Shown here piece after piece: positions 16,127 to 25,561 of a stretch of DNA of 54,842 nucleotides. The first letter of the stretch is position 1, and each line of letters begins with the position of its first letter. The translations under genes were made by a program, and so were the position numbers. The notes under the pieces are model-generated. The model did no database searches. It was not told where the DNA came from and saw only the letters and a list, made by a program, of their open reading frames with translations. The stretch lies in NCBI GenBank assembly GCA_018664115.1, contig JABJOX010000055.1, positions 1 to 54,842 of the forward strand, given 5' to 3'. Source of the DNA: Candidatus Woesearchaeota archaeon. Lineage in GTDB: Archaea; Nanobdellota; Nanobdellia; Woesearchaeales; GW2011-AR9.

Positions 16127-18470
16127 TCTGTCCACCTCCTGAATAAATATGATTTTCCAATTCATGAATTGCTTCAAAATATTGTTCTTTACCACCAAAG
16201 AAATTTATTATCTCAACTGGTGTTCCAAAATCACGTAAAGGATTTACTTTTAATACTTTTAAATCTTCCATATCTTCAATACCTTCATCAGTATATTTAT
16301 CTAGAAGAGCATTGATTACTGCACGAGCTTTCTCACCATATTTCGTAAAGTAATCTCTTTTCTTTACATTATCTGCTCGTTCTTTTCGTGTTAATGGTTT
16401 TTTGTCAAAAGCCACATGACAAATTAAATCAAATTCATCAAAGTCTTTCCCCACTTCATGTTTTAATTCATCAATTAATACACCCTGCTCTCGTAATTCA
16501 TTAAGAATTGCTGATTTCTTCTCGGCTGTATTCCACTTTTTTAAAAAATCATTAAGAGAACGATATTCCTCTTGTAATGTTTTTTTTGTAAAATCATTTA
16601 AAGTTTCAGTAATCAATTTTCCATCTTTATCATAATACTGAACTCTTTCATTAAGAACAGACACTTTTAGATTGTTGATATAATATTTTCTAGGTTTATC
16701 AGATGTTTCCCTGATTATGTCAACGGACGATTTAGTATCATAAATTATTTCCTCTTTTTCTACTTTTTTTGCTTCTTTTATCTTCAGCTCAGTTTCTAGT
16801 TTTGGTTCATATATTTGCACAGGTTCACCATCAAAGTCTGGATCGGCAAATAGATGAGTCACATGACGAAAGTCCATAATAGTAAAGTAATGTTTTCCAT
16901 AATCCTCCCTGATTCTTGTACCTCTTCCAATAATTTGTTTAAATTCGGTCATTGATTTAATATGACTATCAAGAACAATTAATTTACATGTTTGGGCATC
17001 TACCCCCGTAGTCATTAATTTTGAAGTAGTTGCAATAACTGGATATTTACTTGCAGGATCAATAAAATTATCTAACTGCTTTTTTCCAATATCATCATCA
17101 CCAGTTATTTTAAGAATATAATAGGGATTTTTAATCATTAAATCAGAATTTTCATTCGCAAGTGCCATTCTCATTCTTTCTGCATGGTCAATATCAACAC
17201 AAAATATAATAGATTTTGCAAATCTATCTCCACTATTCTTCAGAAATTCGCTAACTTTTTTAGCAACTAATCTTGTTCTGTCATCAATAACAATATTTCT
17301 ATCGTGATCAGTGACATTATATATCCTATCTGGAACATTATGGCCATACTTATCTTTCATTCCTTTTGTTGGCCTCCACCCCTCAACATCTTTATCAATA
17401 GAGATCCTTACAACTTTATAAGGCGCTAAAAATCCATCATCAATCCCCTGTTTTAATGAATAGGTATAAACTGGTTCACCAAAATAATCAATGTTAGAAA
17501 CTTCTTTAGTTTCTTTAGGTGTTGCAGTCATTCCAATTTGAGATGCTGTTGAAAAATATTCTAATATCTCTCGCCATGCAGAATCTTCTCTCGCACTTCC
17601 TCTATGACATTCATCAACCACAATTAAATCAAAGAAATCTCTAGAAAACTGTTTATAAATATTCTTCCAATCTTCATTTCCAGATAGACCCTGGTAAAGA
17701 GCTAAATAAACTTCATATGAAGTGTCAATATTTCTTTTTGTTACTTTGGTCATAATATCTTTAAATTTCTTAAAGTCATTATTTCTTGCTTGATCAACAA
17801 GAATGTTTCTATCTGCTAAAAATAAAATTCTTTTCTTTGCTTTTGATTTCCATAATTTATAAATAATCTGAGAAGCAACGAAAGTTTTTCCTGTTCCTGT
17901 TGCCATGACCAATAAGATTCTATCTTGTCCTTTGACAACAGCTTCAACAGCTTTATTAATAGCAACTTGTTGATAATATCGTGGCACTTTCCCTTTTTCT
18001 TCAAGATGATATTCTTGAGTGATTATTTCTTCTTCATTTTTATTAATTCCTTTCCATCTTTTGTAAGTATTCCATAATTCTATTGGACTTGGAAATCCAT
18101 CAATAGGGAGTTCTTTTTCAATCTCTTCTAATTGACCCGTCCTATCATGTAAAATAAAACCATCCCCATTAGAACTAAATACAAAAGGAATATCTAAAAT
18201 TTCTCCATATTCAATACCTTGTTGTAACCCAGAACCAATTGAATGTTTATTATCTTTAGCTTCAATAATTGCTATAGGGATATTAGGTTTGTAAAAAAGA
18301 ATATAATCAGCACGTTTTCTTTCCCCTCGCACAATCTTATCACCTTTGATAATGATTTTACCATTAGTAAAAGAATATTCCTCCCTAAAAATATCCCAAC
18401 CTGCTTGTTTTATTGCAGGAGTGATATACTTTGTACAAATGTCCCTTTCTGATAATTCTTTTTTATTCAT
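16104..18470 (-). CDS. hsdR: Type I restriction enzyme motor/endonuclease subunit
   Basis: 788 aa from MNKKELSER; this ATG is 9 bases after GAGG, better spaced than the ATG two codons earlier. Order: nuclease-like N-terminus with RADYILFY and IAIIEAKD (PD-(D/E)XK), SF2 helicase motifs (MATGTGKT near residue 190, VVDECHRG, MTATPKE, IIGRGTRIRED), then the EcoEI-type C-terminal region (KPLTRKERADNVKKRDYFTK). It translocates DNA with ATP and cleaves unmodified DNA. Its start overlaps the DUF4268 gene end, tying the restriction genes to the upstream ATPase-helicase genes. Confidence 0.9.
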   Translation of the reverse strand: MNKKELSERDICTKYITPAIKQAGWDIFREEYSFTNGKIIIKGDKIVRGERKRADYILFYKPNIPIAIIEAKDNKHSIGSGLQQGIEYGEILDIPFVFSSNGDGFILHDRTGQLEEIEKELPIDGFPSPIELWNTYKRWKGINKNEEEIITQEYHLEEKGKVPRYYQQVAINKAVEAVVKGQDRILLVMATGTGKTFVASQIIYKLWKSKAKKRILFLADRNILVDQARNNDFKKFKDIMTKVTKRNIDTSYEVYLALYQGLSGNEDWKNIYKQFSRDFFDLIVVDECHRGSAREDSAWREILEYFSTASQIGMTATPKETKEVSNIDYFGEPVYTYSLKQGIDDGFLAPYKVVRISIDKDVEGWRPTKGMKDKYGHNVPDRIYNVTDHDRNIVIDDRTRLVAKKVSEFLKNSGDRFAKSIIFCVDIDHAERMRMALANENSDLMIKNPYYILKITGDDDIGKKQLDNFIDPASKYPVIATTSKLMTTGVDAQTCKLIVLDSHIKSMTEFKQIIGRGTRIREDYGKHYFTIMDFRHVTHLFADPDFDGEPVQIYEPKLETELKIKEAKKVEKEEIIYDTKSSVDIIRETSDKPRKYYINNLKVSVLNERVQYYDKDGKLITETLNDFTKKTLQEEYRSLNDFLKKWNTAEKKSAILNELREQGVLIDELKHEVGKDFDEFDLICHVAFDKKPLTRKERADNVKKRDYFTKYGEKARAVINALLDKYTDEGIEDMEDLKVLKVNPLRDFGTPVEIINFFGGKEQYFEAIHELENHIYSGGGQIGNIGSY

Positions 18471-19422
18471 TTTCATTTTCCTCTAAATCATTTGTTTTCA
18501 ACCATTTGTTAAAAACTTTAGCAAATTTCTCAGCATTTTCAATTAACCAAGTAAACTGTTGTTTTTGATCATCTTCATCAGTGAAATCAGCTTTCTTTTC
18601 AATTTTTACTTGACAAAACTTATTCATCCTATACCAACCCGATTCAATACCTAAATCAGATTCAATTTCTTCTTTTCGTTCTTCTAATTTATCCATTATT
18701 GATTTAGGATCAAATTTAGATGAATTTATATAAACCCCACAAGTAATTAAATTTTTTCTTGAATCAACTGTTAACGTAACATGGGCATGAGAACTTCCTA
18801 AACTGAAATTATACCAATGTCGTGGTCGTGCTTTTCTAAAACTTAAAACGGATCCTTTTTTTGTAGCAAAATCTTGAAATTCTTTCCAATAATTTAATTG
18901 TGCTAATTTAGTTTCAGTTAATTGTTCATTCTTAACAGCTTGTTTGATTGTCTTCGCCCAGTCATTTGGACTTTCAATAATTTTAAAATGGGGTGCAGAT
19001 AATGATTCACCAATTTTCCACAGTTCTAATTCTATTGCAAAAAAATGAGTGTCTTCATCGGTTTTTCTGTTTAACCATTCAATTGCACTTTTATGTTCAT
19101 CATTAACTCTTTTACAAATCCAAATAATCATCTTTGCCTCATGGCCAGAGGCATAAGTGATTAGTTTTCCTAAATGATCATGATCTGTAGGTTCTAATTG
19201 ATTTTCGATTAAAACTACTTTTTCAGAATTTGCTTCTTTAGCTAAAATATCGGAATTATATTTTCCAACACTGGCTTCAGTTTCCACCATTTCAAGTTCG
19301 ATGTCAATAGCATCACCAAGAAGTTTTAGATTTTCTTCTTTAGCAAGCCAGGTAGTAAAATCATATGCTTCATGTTTCCATCCCTCTCTTAAATCCACTT
19401 TTGATAATTTTCCAAATTCCAT
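18463..19422 (-). CDS. DUF4268-type PD-(D/E)XK nuclease-like protein
   Basis: 319 aa from MEFGKLSKVDLREGWKHEAY; GGAG lies about 10 bases upstream and the longer start overlaps the preceding gene's end region. Residues 1-140 carry a nuclease-like fold: EGWKHEAYDFTTWL, SVGKYNSDILAKE (D), VVLIENQLEPTDHDHLGKLI (E-x-Q in place of E-x-K) and AKMIIWICKRVNDEH. The C-terminal part (WKEFQDFATKKGSVL, then RARPRHWYNFSLGSSHAHVT) matches the DUF4268 style. Set between an SF2 helicase and HsdR, it is probably an accessory effector of the restriction locus. The Q-for-K change may affect catalysis. Confidence 0.7.
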   Translation of the reverse strand: MEFGKLSKVDLREGWKHEAYDFTTWLAKEENLKLLGDAIDIELEMVETEASVGKYNSDILAKEANSEKVVLIENQLEPTDHDHLGKLITYASGHEAKMIIWICKRVNDEHKSAIEWLNRKTDEDTHFFAIELELWKIGESLSAPHFKIIESPNDWAKTIKQAVKNEQLTETKLAQLNYWKEFQDFATKKGSVLSFRKARPRHWYNFSLGSSHAHVTLTVDSRKNLITCGVYINSSKFDPKSIMDKLEERKEEIESDLGIESGWYRMNKFCQVKIEKKADFTDEDDQKQQFTWLIENAEKFAKVFNKWLKTNDLEENENE

Positions 19423-19447
19423 TTTATAATACTCCAGTCCCCATTTT

Positions 19448-20791
19448 TTATAAACTTTCCTCCATTTTAAACAATCCATTCAAATGTAACAGATTAAACC
19501 CTGCCCGAAAGTCTTCAGAGATTCCAAAATTATTGTCTTTGAAATCTAACCAAGTACCTTTCAAAGCTTTCTGAGTTTGGCCCATTTTCGTTAAAAGTTT
19601 ACAATAATCTTCTTCATCAATGTCTTTGATTACAAAAACATATTTCTTTGCTATTTTACCATCCATGTAACGTAAGATTCTACCATCGCGCTGAATTGAT
19701 TGCCGTTTAGTTTTAGTAAAACTTACTAAAACTCCAATAGAAGCATCAGGTACATCAAAACCCTCATCAACAATTCTAGCAGCAACCAAAATCCCATTAC
19801 TACTTTGCTTAAAACCGGCCAATTGTTGATGTTGTTCTTTTTTCTTTAATCCGCTATGAATTACAAAGATTTTCCTGTCAGGATAACTTTTTTTCAAAAC
19901 TAAGTTTATTTTTTCAACAAAACTAATTCGATCACAGAAAATAATTGTTTTTTTATCTAAACTGTTTGCTAAACCTCTGACTGCTTTTAATTTATTAAAA
20001 GCAGTAAAACGAATATTTTCCATCTTTCTAATTACGCCAATATAAGCTTTAGCTTCATCAACACCGGCTTCAGATAATTCTTTCAATTTCTTAAAAAAGT
20101 TCTTACTATTAGGATTTAAACCGTACAGTCTTTTCAATTTAGATAAAAAAACCCCTAATTTTTTCCTAAAAGTGTTATATCTTTCTGACTCATCTCCAGT
20201 TAATTCTACTCTAATCATATTAAAATCCATTGGTGCAAGTTCAACATGTTCTTTAGGTACATCAATCTTAGTCCCAAAATATTTAACAATTTCTTTAGTG
20301 CCTTCAGAATCATATTCTCTGTCTGGAGTTGCACTAATTCCCAACTTATAAGAAAATTCAATTTTCAACAAATCTTTATAAGTTTCTGCACCAACATGAT
20401 GAACTTCATCATGGATAACAAAATCAAATTTATTTTCCAATTGTTGATAAAAAAGATTTCTATCTCTGGCTGCAGAATTAATGACATAAATCATAAACTT
20501 CTTACCTGAAGAATTATCTTTTTTAGGTCCATAAAATTCGCCAATCTCTTCCTCTGAAACTCCAAGAAACTTAACCAATTCTTTCCTCCACTGTTTCAAC
20601 AAATTAATTGTTGGAACAACAATTACTGTTTTCAATCCAGGTTTTCTAAACCTCAACAAATCTATAGCCATCATCGCAAAAACAGTTTTGCCAGCAGCAG
20701 TAGGAGCTTCTACTAAAGCTGAATAATTTACATTAGAGAGCTCTTTCAAAGCCTTTTCCTGCCACAAGCGAGGTCTGAAATTAGTTTTCAT
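19448..20791 (-). CDS. SF2 DEAD/DEAH-box helicase
   Basis: 447 aa, compact. Starts with RPRLWQEKALKELSN, then Walker A APTAAGKT near residue 30, DEVHH (motif II, near 129), GISATPDRE (III), KTIIFCDRISFVEKI, VAARIVDEGFDVPDA (V) and QSIQRDGRILRY (VI). This is a RAD25/XPB-like type III-restriction-style helicase core with no extra domains. Placed directly between the GHKL ATPase and the DUF4268 protein on one strand, with gaps of 2 and 25 bases. Likely a DNA motor serving them; this is contextual. Confidence 0.85.
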   Translation of the reverse strand: MKTNFRPRLWQEKALKELSNVNYSALVEAPTAAGKTVFAMMAIDLLRFRKPGLKTVIVVPTINLLKQWRKELVKFLGVSEEEIGEFYGPKKDNSSGKKFMIYVINSAARDRNLFYQQLENKFDFVIHDEVHHVGAETYKDLLKIEFSYKLGISATPDREYDSEGTKEIVKYFGTKIDVPKEHVELAPMDFNMIRVELTGDESERYNTFRKKLGVFLSKLKRLYGLNPNSKNFFKKLKELSEAGVDEAKAYIGVIRKMENIRFTAFNKLKAVRGLANSLDKKTIIFCDRISFVEKINLVLKKSYPDRKIFVIHSGLKKKEQHQQLAGFKQSSNGILVAARIVDEGFDVPDASIGVLVSFTKTKRQSIQRDGRILRYMDGKIAKKYVFVIKDIDEEDYCKLLTKMGQTQKALKGTWLDFKDNNFGISEDFRAGFNLLHLNGLFKMEESL

Positions 20792-20793
20792 TT

Positions 20794-22173
20794 TTATATA
20801 TTCACATTAGCAGTATTAGAACCACTAGCTAATTGTTGTAAATTAGCTTTTCCCAATAAAAGCTGAATTTTATTTGCTAAATCTATTAATGAATTGCTAT
20901 AAGATGAAAGTTTCATCTCAGTCATTGAATTACTATTAATTTCATTAATAGCTTCTTCATCTGTTTTACATTCAGTAATTATTCTTGAAGTTTCTTCGAG
21001 ATAACTAAGATGGCTGCTAATCTGGCTTAAAAGTTCAGTATGTTTTGAAATTGTTGCCGGCTTTTCAGAATCCATCTTCTCAATATCACTAGCATACACA
21101 GTCTCAGAAATCAACATTTCTCCATCATTATCTAAAGATTTAACTAATTCTTTAAACTCTGCAAGATTAGGTATATTTCCTGTTTCTTTTTGTATTTCCA
21201 ATAATTTTTCAATTTTGTCCCTCTTTAAACATTTTGTAGTAAACAAAGGTCTTAATGGATTTAAGTATTCTTTGAGAGCTTTCGCTGCCGCTTTATACTT
21301 ATCTGATTGTTCCAAAAATAGATTTTTTGTAAAATTCACATCACAAAAATCAAAATTTAATTCACCACAAATTAAAGCCCTCTCTCCATGAATCCCAACT
21401 CCTATTTTATCATTTACTTTTATGATTCTCTTATTTTTATACAAATCAAAACCATATTCTTGATGTTTCTGTGACCGCTTAGTTTGTATTCTTAACACCC
21501 CAGTAATAATATCATCTTTTTCAGTTGTAATTGAAATTGGTTCTTCCATGATGTAATTATTTTTTTGAGGTATACATTTATAACCCTCTACAAATATCTC
21601 AATTTCTCCAGAATTAATAAATGCTTTATATCTTTCAGCGAGATATTCATTTAATCGGTCTGATTTCTTGCAGGTAGGAGTAAATAATAAATCGCTAATA
21701 ATTATTTCTGTTCCACTTGTAAAATCATTAGTAGAAGGATAACTTTTTATTGAAACTTCCCAATTATTTTTTTTTTCAAATTCTACTTTATCAAATTCAA
21801 CAATGTATTCTTCTTTAGAATTATTTTGTTTTGTTCTAATCGTTAGGATATTGCCTAAAGATAGACCCGCAGTTTTCATTCCTAAACCAAAAAAACCTAA
21901 TTTGCCTTTTTTACTTGATTTTCCCAAAACAATAGCCGCTCTTGCAGTTTCTTTATCCATACCTTTACCATTATCTTTAATGGATACTTCTTTACTAAAT
22001 TCATCAAGTTCTAAATCTATCTTAAGTTTCTTTCCAGGTATCCTGGCATCAATAGAATTATCCACTAATTCACTTATTGCATCTCTTAAATTATATCCTA
22101 CTTGTCCTAAATGCCCATATATTTTTGTATCTGGTACTGCATTAAATTTTTCAATTTTCATTTTTGTATTCAT
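20794..22173 (-). CDS. GHKL (Hsp90/MutL/MORC-like) ATPase
   Basis: 459 aa. Residues 1-190 are a GHKL ATP-binding domain: N box ELVDNSIDA, G1 DNGKGMD, G2 GFFGLGMKTAGLS, followed by transducer-like strands. The C-terminal 150 residues are helical with no recognised domain. GHKL proteins of the MutL/MORC kind occur in prokaryotic restriction loci beside helicases, where they are thought to act as ATP-gated clamps. The preceding 46-aa gene ends 3 bases upstream. The start is the first ATG, with GGGG 8 bases before it; a second ATG follows 4 codons later. Confidence 0.85.
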   Translation of the reverse strand: MNTKMKIEKFNAVPDTKIYGHLGQVGYNLRDAISELVDNSIDARIPGKKLKIDLELDEFSKEVSIKDNGKGMDKETARAAIVLGKSSKKGKLGFFGLGMKTAGLSLGNILTIRTKQNNSKEEYIVEFDKVEFEKKNNWEVSIKSYPSTNDFTSGTEIIISDLLFTPTCKKSDRLNEYLAERYKAFINSGEIEIFVEGYKCIPQKNNYIMEEPISITTEKDDIITGVLRIQTKRSQKHQEYGFDLYKNKRIIKVNDKIGVGIHGERALICGELNFDFCDVNFTKNLFLEQSDKYKAAAKALKEYLNPLRPLFTTKCLKRDKIEKLLEIQKETGNIPNLAEFKELVKSLDNDGEMLISETVYASDIEKMDSEKPATISKHTELLSQISSHLSYLEETSRIITECKTDEEAINEINSNSMTEMKLSSYSNSLIDLANKIQLLLGKANLQQLASGSNTANVNI

Positions 22174-22176
22174 TTT

Positions 22177-22317
22177 TTATACCCCTAGTGCTTTAATATG
22201 ATTGGGTGCACTAATCCCATATATTTTTTCTAACGCTCTTTGATTTCCCGTATGAATAAAACCCACAAAAGGAGTTTTTATTCCCCACCTAAATTTTTGT
22301 GTTTGTTTTTTTTGCAT
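22177..22317 (-). CDS. 46-aa protein leading the restriction operon
   Basis: Reads MQKKQTQKFRWGIKTPFVGF and ends APNHIKALGV. GAGGTG lies 6 bases before the ATG, and the stop is 3 bases before the GHKL start, so it is very likely translated in the same message. Too short for the ORF track. Basic N-terminus and a short C-terminal helix; no family recognised. It could be a leader peptide or a small regulator. Confidence 0.55.
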   Translation of the reverse strand: MQKKQTQKFRWGIKTPFVGFIHTGNQRALEKIYGISAPNHIKALGV

Positions 22318-22396
22318 ATTTGACACCTCTTTCACAAGTATTGCTTCCAAAACTTGATAGTTTTATGATGAATAAACTGATATATGTACTTTTTGG

Positions 22397-22409
22397 GTGT
22401 AATAAACAC
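22397..22409. promoter_or_regulatory. Inverted repeat between divergent promoters
   Basis: GTGT-AATAA-ACAC lies between the start of the restriction operon (22317, minus) and the AbrB-PhoU gene (22490, plus), with TGTTTATT repeats further right near the TTTAAATAAT box of the plus-strand gene. It could be an operator for either direction. The arms are only 4 bp, so this is a weak call. Confidence 0.3.
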
Positions 22410-22489
22410 ATTTTAAGAAAAATACACATTTTGTTTATTTTTGTTTATTAAACGAAATATTTAAATAATCAAAGTCATTTATTACAAAG

Positions 22490-23434
22490 ATGGTAACAAG
22501 AAAAATAGTTCAACACGGAAGTTCTTCACTAACTGTAACATTACCTAAAAAATGGGTTGAAAAAAATAATTTAAAAAAAGGAAACGAGATTAAAGTTGAT
22601 GAAAAGGGAACATATCTGGTTATCGGAGGAAAAGGAAAACATATTAAATCAAAAACAACAATTACTATTCCTAATGATATGCCTTCTTCTGCATTAATGC
22701 ATTATACCGCAGCCCTTTATAGAGCAGGTTATGATCATGTTAAATTTATTTTTTCAACAGCAGAAGCATATAATAACATTGCAAAAGTTACAGGAAATGA
22801 CTTAAATAGTTGGGATATAATAGAAAATAAAAAAAATTCTTGTGTTATTGATTCTATTTCTTCTTTAGATCACACTCAATTTGAAAATGTCCTAAAAAGA
22901 TTACTATATGGGATTACAGAATTATCAACGGACAGTTTAGAAGCAATTAAAAATAAAAATATTGAAGAAATTAAATTAGCACAAACAAAAGAAAACACGA
23001 TTAATAGAAATGCAAATTTCTGTGAAAGAATTTTGATAAAAGAGGGGTATAAAGAACCAGATAAGATACCATTCTTATTTTATATCATAAAAGAGTTAGA
23101 AAATATCGGAGATGAATATAATGGTATTTGTTATTGTTATCTAAAAGATGGTAAAATAAATAAAAAAACACTAGAATTATACAAAGAAATTAATGATCTT
23201 TTAAATGAATTTAAAAAACTTTACCTAAAAGAAGAAGCACAGAAACCGTTGAATATTCAAAATGCAGCAGAATTACATTCAAAAATAAAAGAAAAACAAA
23301 AAATAGGATATAAACTTCTTGCAGGAAATCAAACTGATGACTGTATATTACATCACTTAATAACAGTGTTACGAAAAACAAAATCTTGTTTAGGTTGTTT
23401 GTTTTCAATAATGATTGCTGAGAAAAAAAATTAA
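22490..23434 (+). CDS. AbrB/SpoVT DNA-binding domain plus PhoU-like protein
   Basis: 314 aa. Residues 1-48 (TRKIVQHGSSSLTVTLPKKW, then the KKGNEIKVDEKG swapped-hairpin pattern) are a SpoVT-AbrB DNA-binding domain. The remainder is two PhoU-like helical bundles (LKRLLYGITELSTDSLEAIK; IPFLFYIIKELENIGDEYNG, with the E-x-x-x-D metal pattern). Archaeal proteins of this build are seen as phosphate-linked regulators, but no pst transporter genes are nearby. TTTAAATAAT about 28 bases before the ATG fits a leaderless start. Divergent from the restriction operon. Confidence 0.8.
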   Translation: MVTRKIVQHGSSSLTVTLPKKWVEKNNLKKGNEIKVDEKGTYLVIGGKGKHIKSKTTITIPNDMPSSALMHYTAALYRAGYDHVKFIFSTAEAYNNIAKVTGNDLNSWDIIENKKNSCVIDSISSLDHTQFENVLKRLLYGITELSTDSLEAIKNKNIEEIKLAQTKENTINRNANFCERILIKEGYKEPDKIPFLFYIIKELENIGDEYNGICYCYLKDGKINKKTLELYKEINDLLNEFKKLYLKEEAQKPLNIQNAAELHSKIKEKQKIGYKLLAGNQTDDCILHHLITVLRKTKSCLGCLFSIMIAEKKN

Positions 23435-23459
23435 ACTATTGGATTCTATTTTATAATTA

Positions 23460-24048
23460 TCACAACATTTCTCTCATAAATAACCATTGTTCTGTTTTTT
23501 CTGGATTGATTTTGTTCTTCTTAGCATATTCAATTATTCTTTTTCTTAATTCTGACTGTTGATGGTTTCTAGCAGTAGTTCGTAATGTTCTAATTGTATG
23601 AACTTTACTTTTATTGGTTGAAATTAAATGCATATTAGATATTAATTTACAGACAAGCTTACTAAAATAATCATCATTCTCAAAAAGTTTTTCTAAACGA
23701 GGAAACTTTTGTTCAATATTAACTTTCAACTTTTTTATTCGTTCATATTCCAGTTTTTCTTTTTTTTTTTTGAGATTTTAAACCAAGAATACCGTATCTA
23801 ATTAAGTATGTTTTCTCTTTTTTAATTTCTTTAAGATATTCTTCTTTTTGAATATCACCATCTGGTCTTCTATTTCCAAACCTTTTCTTTTTTCTCAGTT
23901 TATTAATTTTTTTCTGTAATTTTGAACCAAGCAGACCAAATTTGATCATATCTTTTTGCTCTAAATTCTTTTTTTTAATTTTAAGGTATTCTTCTTTAGA
24001 AAGATAACCGCCTGGTTTTCCATTCCCGCGTTTTTTCTTTTTTTTCAT
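23460..24048 (-). pseudogene. Repeat-containing basic protein broken (or shifted) at an A12 run
   Basis: Two ORFs, 101 aa (24048-23743) and 89 aa (from 23729), join into one 195-aa protein if one A is removed from a 12-A run at 23760-23771. The second frame has a stop just before the run and only a TTG start after it, so it has no credible start of its own. The N-terminal part holds two copies of a unit of about 50 aa (GGYLSKEEYLKIKKK; GDIQKEEYLKEIKK, each followed by a GLLG or GILG and QKK). The C-terminal part (QKFPRLEKLFENDDYFSKL) is helical. Function unknown. Either a frameshift, transcript slippage or an assembly error. Confidence 0.55.
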
Positions 24049-24130
24049 TTTTTAAAAGATCATAAAAAATTATGGATTAACTTTCTCCAATTCTTCAATT
24101 TTAGTTATAATTTCACCCATTAATTATTCT

Positions 24131-25561
24131 TTATTTCGTTAATTCCTTTAACCCATCAACAATCCAGATCATCCCTTCGGTATCCAGTTCGCAATACTTC
24201 AATAAATCCGCACGGACATCAGGACCATCTTCATAAGTCATCTTTAAATAAGATATCAATGCTAAACTACCATCGTTAATGTTTAAGTCAGCGTACGGAT
24301 TTTTACCAACTATAGCTGGTAAAACAGACTTTAACCCGCATTTACCTTTTTGTTTAGGATTGTAATATGAAAAAGTCTTAAATGGAACGATTAAATCTAC
24401 TACTCTACTGACAACAGATTCAACCCAATCTTTGTAAGCAGGAAAAACCAAAGCCATTTCTCTCAACATTCTAATTTCAAAAGATTGATTATAAGTGAGA
24501 ATAGTTCCTTTATCTCCCAAAACTTCTTTCAAAGTTTTAAGAAACTCTTCCCGGGGATCATCTTTAGATGAAGCTAAAAATTCATAATGCTTCCCTGAAA
24601 CATGTAAAGACCATTGAAATGATACTTGTTGGTATGGCCTTGTCCCATCCAACACAGGAACAGCAGACATAAAAGTTTCAAAATCTAAATAATTAACAGG
24701 TTCTTTCAAACTACCCAAAAATTTCTTCAATTCTTGCTTGTTAACATGAACAGTTTCATTTTTCTCACAAGCATGTTGAATACCTTGCTTATCATTAAGC
24801 AAATCTATTGGAACGTCTGTTAATAACTGCATTCCATCATCTAACCATTGAAACGCTTTCTTCTTTCTAATGTTATACAAATCAAACACAGAAGAAGATG
24901 GTAAGAAACCCCAACATTCATCTTCTAAAGGACAATCGTAAGGGTCAGCACAATCTAAAGAAATATTAACATCAGGACATAAATCACTTTTCATAACATT
25001 AATCATGTTTTCTATCCTTTCTTCAATACCAACAATAAATTCTTCAACTTGTGAGGTGATATCTTCTTTAGTAAGAATTTGGTTAGGATCAATCTCTCCA
25101 TTTTTAACAAACTTATTATTAATATGAGCAAGAAAACATTTCCTAATTTTTAATCCTGCTTTTTCATAAACATGTTTCTGAAAAGAAACATCGTGAATAT
25201 TAATGTCTTTAATGGAAGTACCACTTTTAACTTCAAGAATGTCCCATTCATCTCCTACTGGAATTAATATGTCTGCTCTTGAATATAAATTGCCCACCAT
25301 AAACGCAGGTTCAAAAAGTGGTTTACCTAAACCAAGAACTTCTTTAGTTTTTTCTAAGTTTTTCTTAAAATCTGCTTCAGGGATATCAATACCTTCAGGA
25401 TATAACTTTTTAGCTAAATGTCCAACTTTATGACCTTGGTCAAATAAGTGTTGGGTAGCTAAATCATGTTCAGGAAGCCTATCTTTCTCATGTAAAGATA
25501 CCCAGAAGTACTTTAAGCATTGTAATCCGTTCAAGTATTTAGATTTTGATAGTAGTGTCAT
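24131..25561 (-). CDS. Cas4/RecB-like plus DUF2779 nuclease
   Basis: 476 aa. N-terminal half: an Fe-S/RecB nuclease with GLQCLKYFW (first Cys), GHKVGHLAK, SRADILIPVGDEWDILEVKSG (D...E-x-K) and three further cysteines in CADPYDCPLEDEC, as in Cas4. C-terminal half: DUF2779, an RNase H-like DEDD exonuclease with YLDFETFM, TILTYNQSFEIRML and LLKYCELDTEGM. It would pair two DNA-cleaving or resecting activities. It is the last gene of the CARF-led operon; its ATG overlaps the preceding stop. This is the most clearly enzymatic member of that operon. Confidence 0.85.
   Translation of the reverse strand: MTLLSKSKYLNGLQCLKYFWVSLHEKDRLPEHDLATQHLFDQGHKVGHLAKKLYPEGIDIPEADFKKNLEKTKEVLGLGKPLFEPAFMVGNLYSRADILIPVGDEWDILEVKSGTSIKDINIHDVSFQKHVYEKAGLKIRKCFLAHINNKFVKNGEIDPNQILTKEDITSQVEEFIVGIEERIENMINVMKSDLCPDVNISLDCADPYDCPLEDECWGFLPSSSVFDLYNIRKKKAFQWLDDGMQLLTDVPIDLLNDKQGIQHACEKNETVHVNKQELKKFLGSLKEPVNYLDFETFMSAVPVLDGTRPYQQVSFQWSLHVSGKHYEFLASSKDDPREEFLKTLKEVLGDKGTILTYNQSFEIRMLREMALVFPAYKDWVESVVSRVVDLIVPFKTFSYYNPKQKGKCGLKSVLPAIVGKNPYADLNINDGSLALISYLKMTYEDGPDVRADLLKYCELDTEGMIWIVDGLKELTK

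Noticed and set aside
24075-24125. 16-aa ORF (MGEIITKIEELEKVNP) after the DUF2779 gene
   Set aside because: Too short with no ribosome-binding site; below what the sequence can support.
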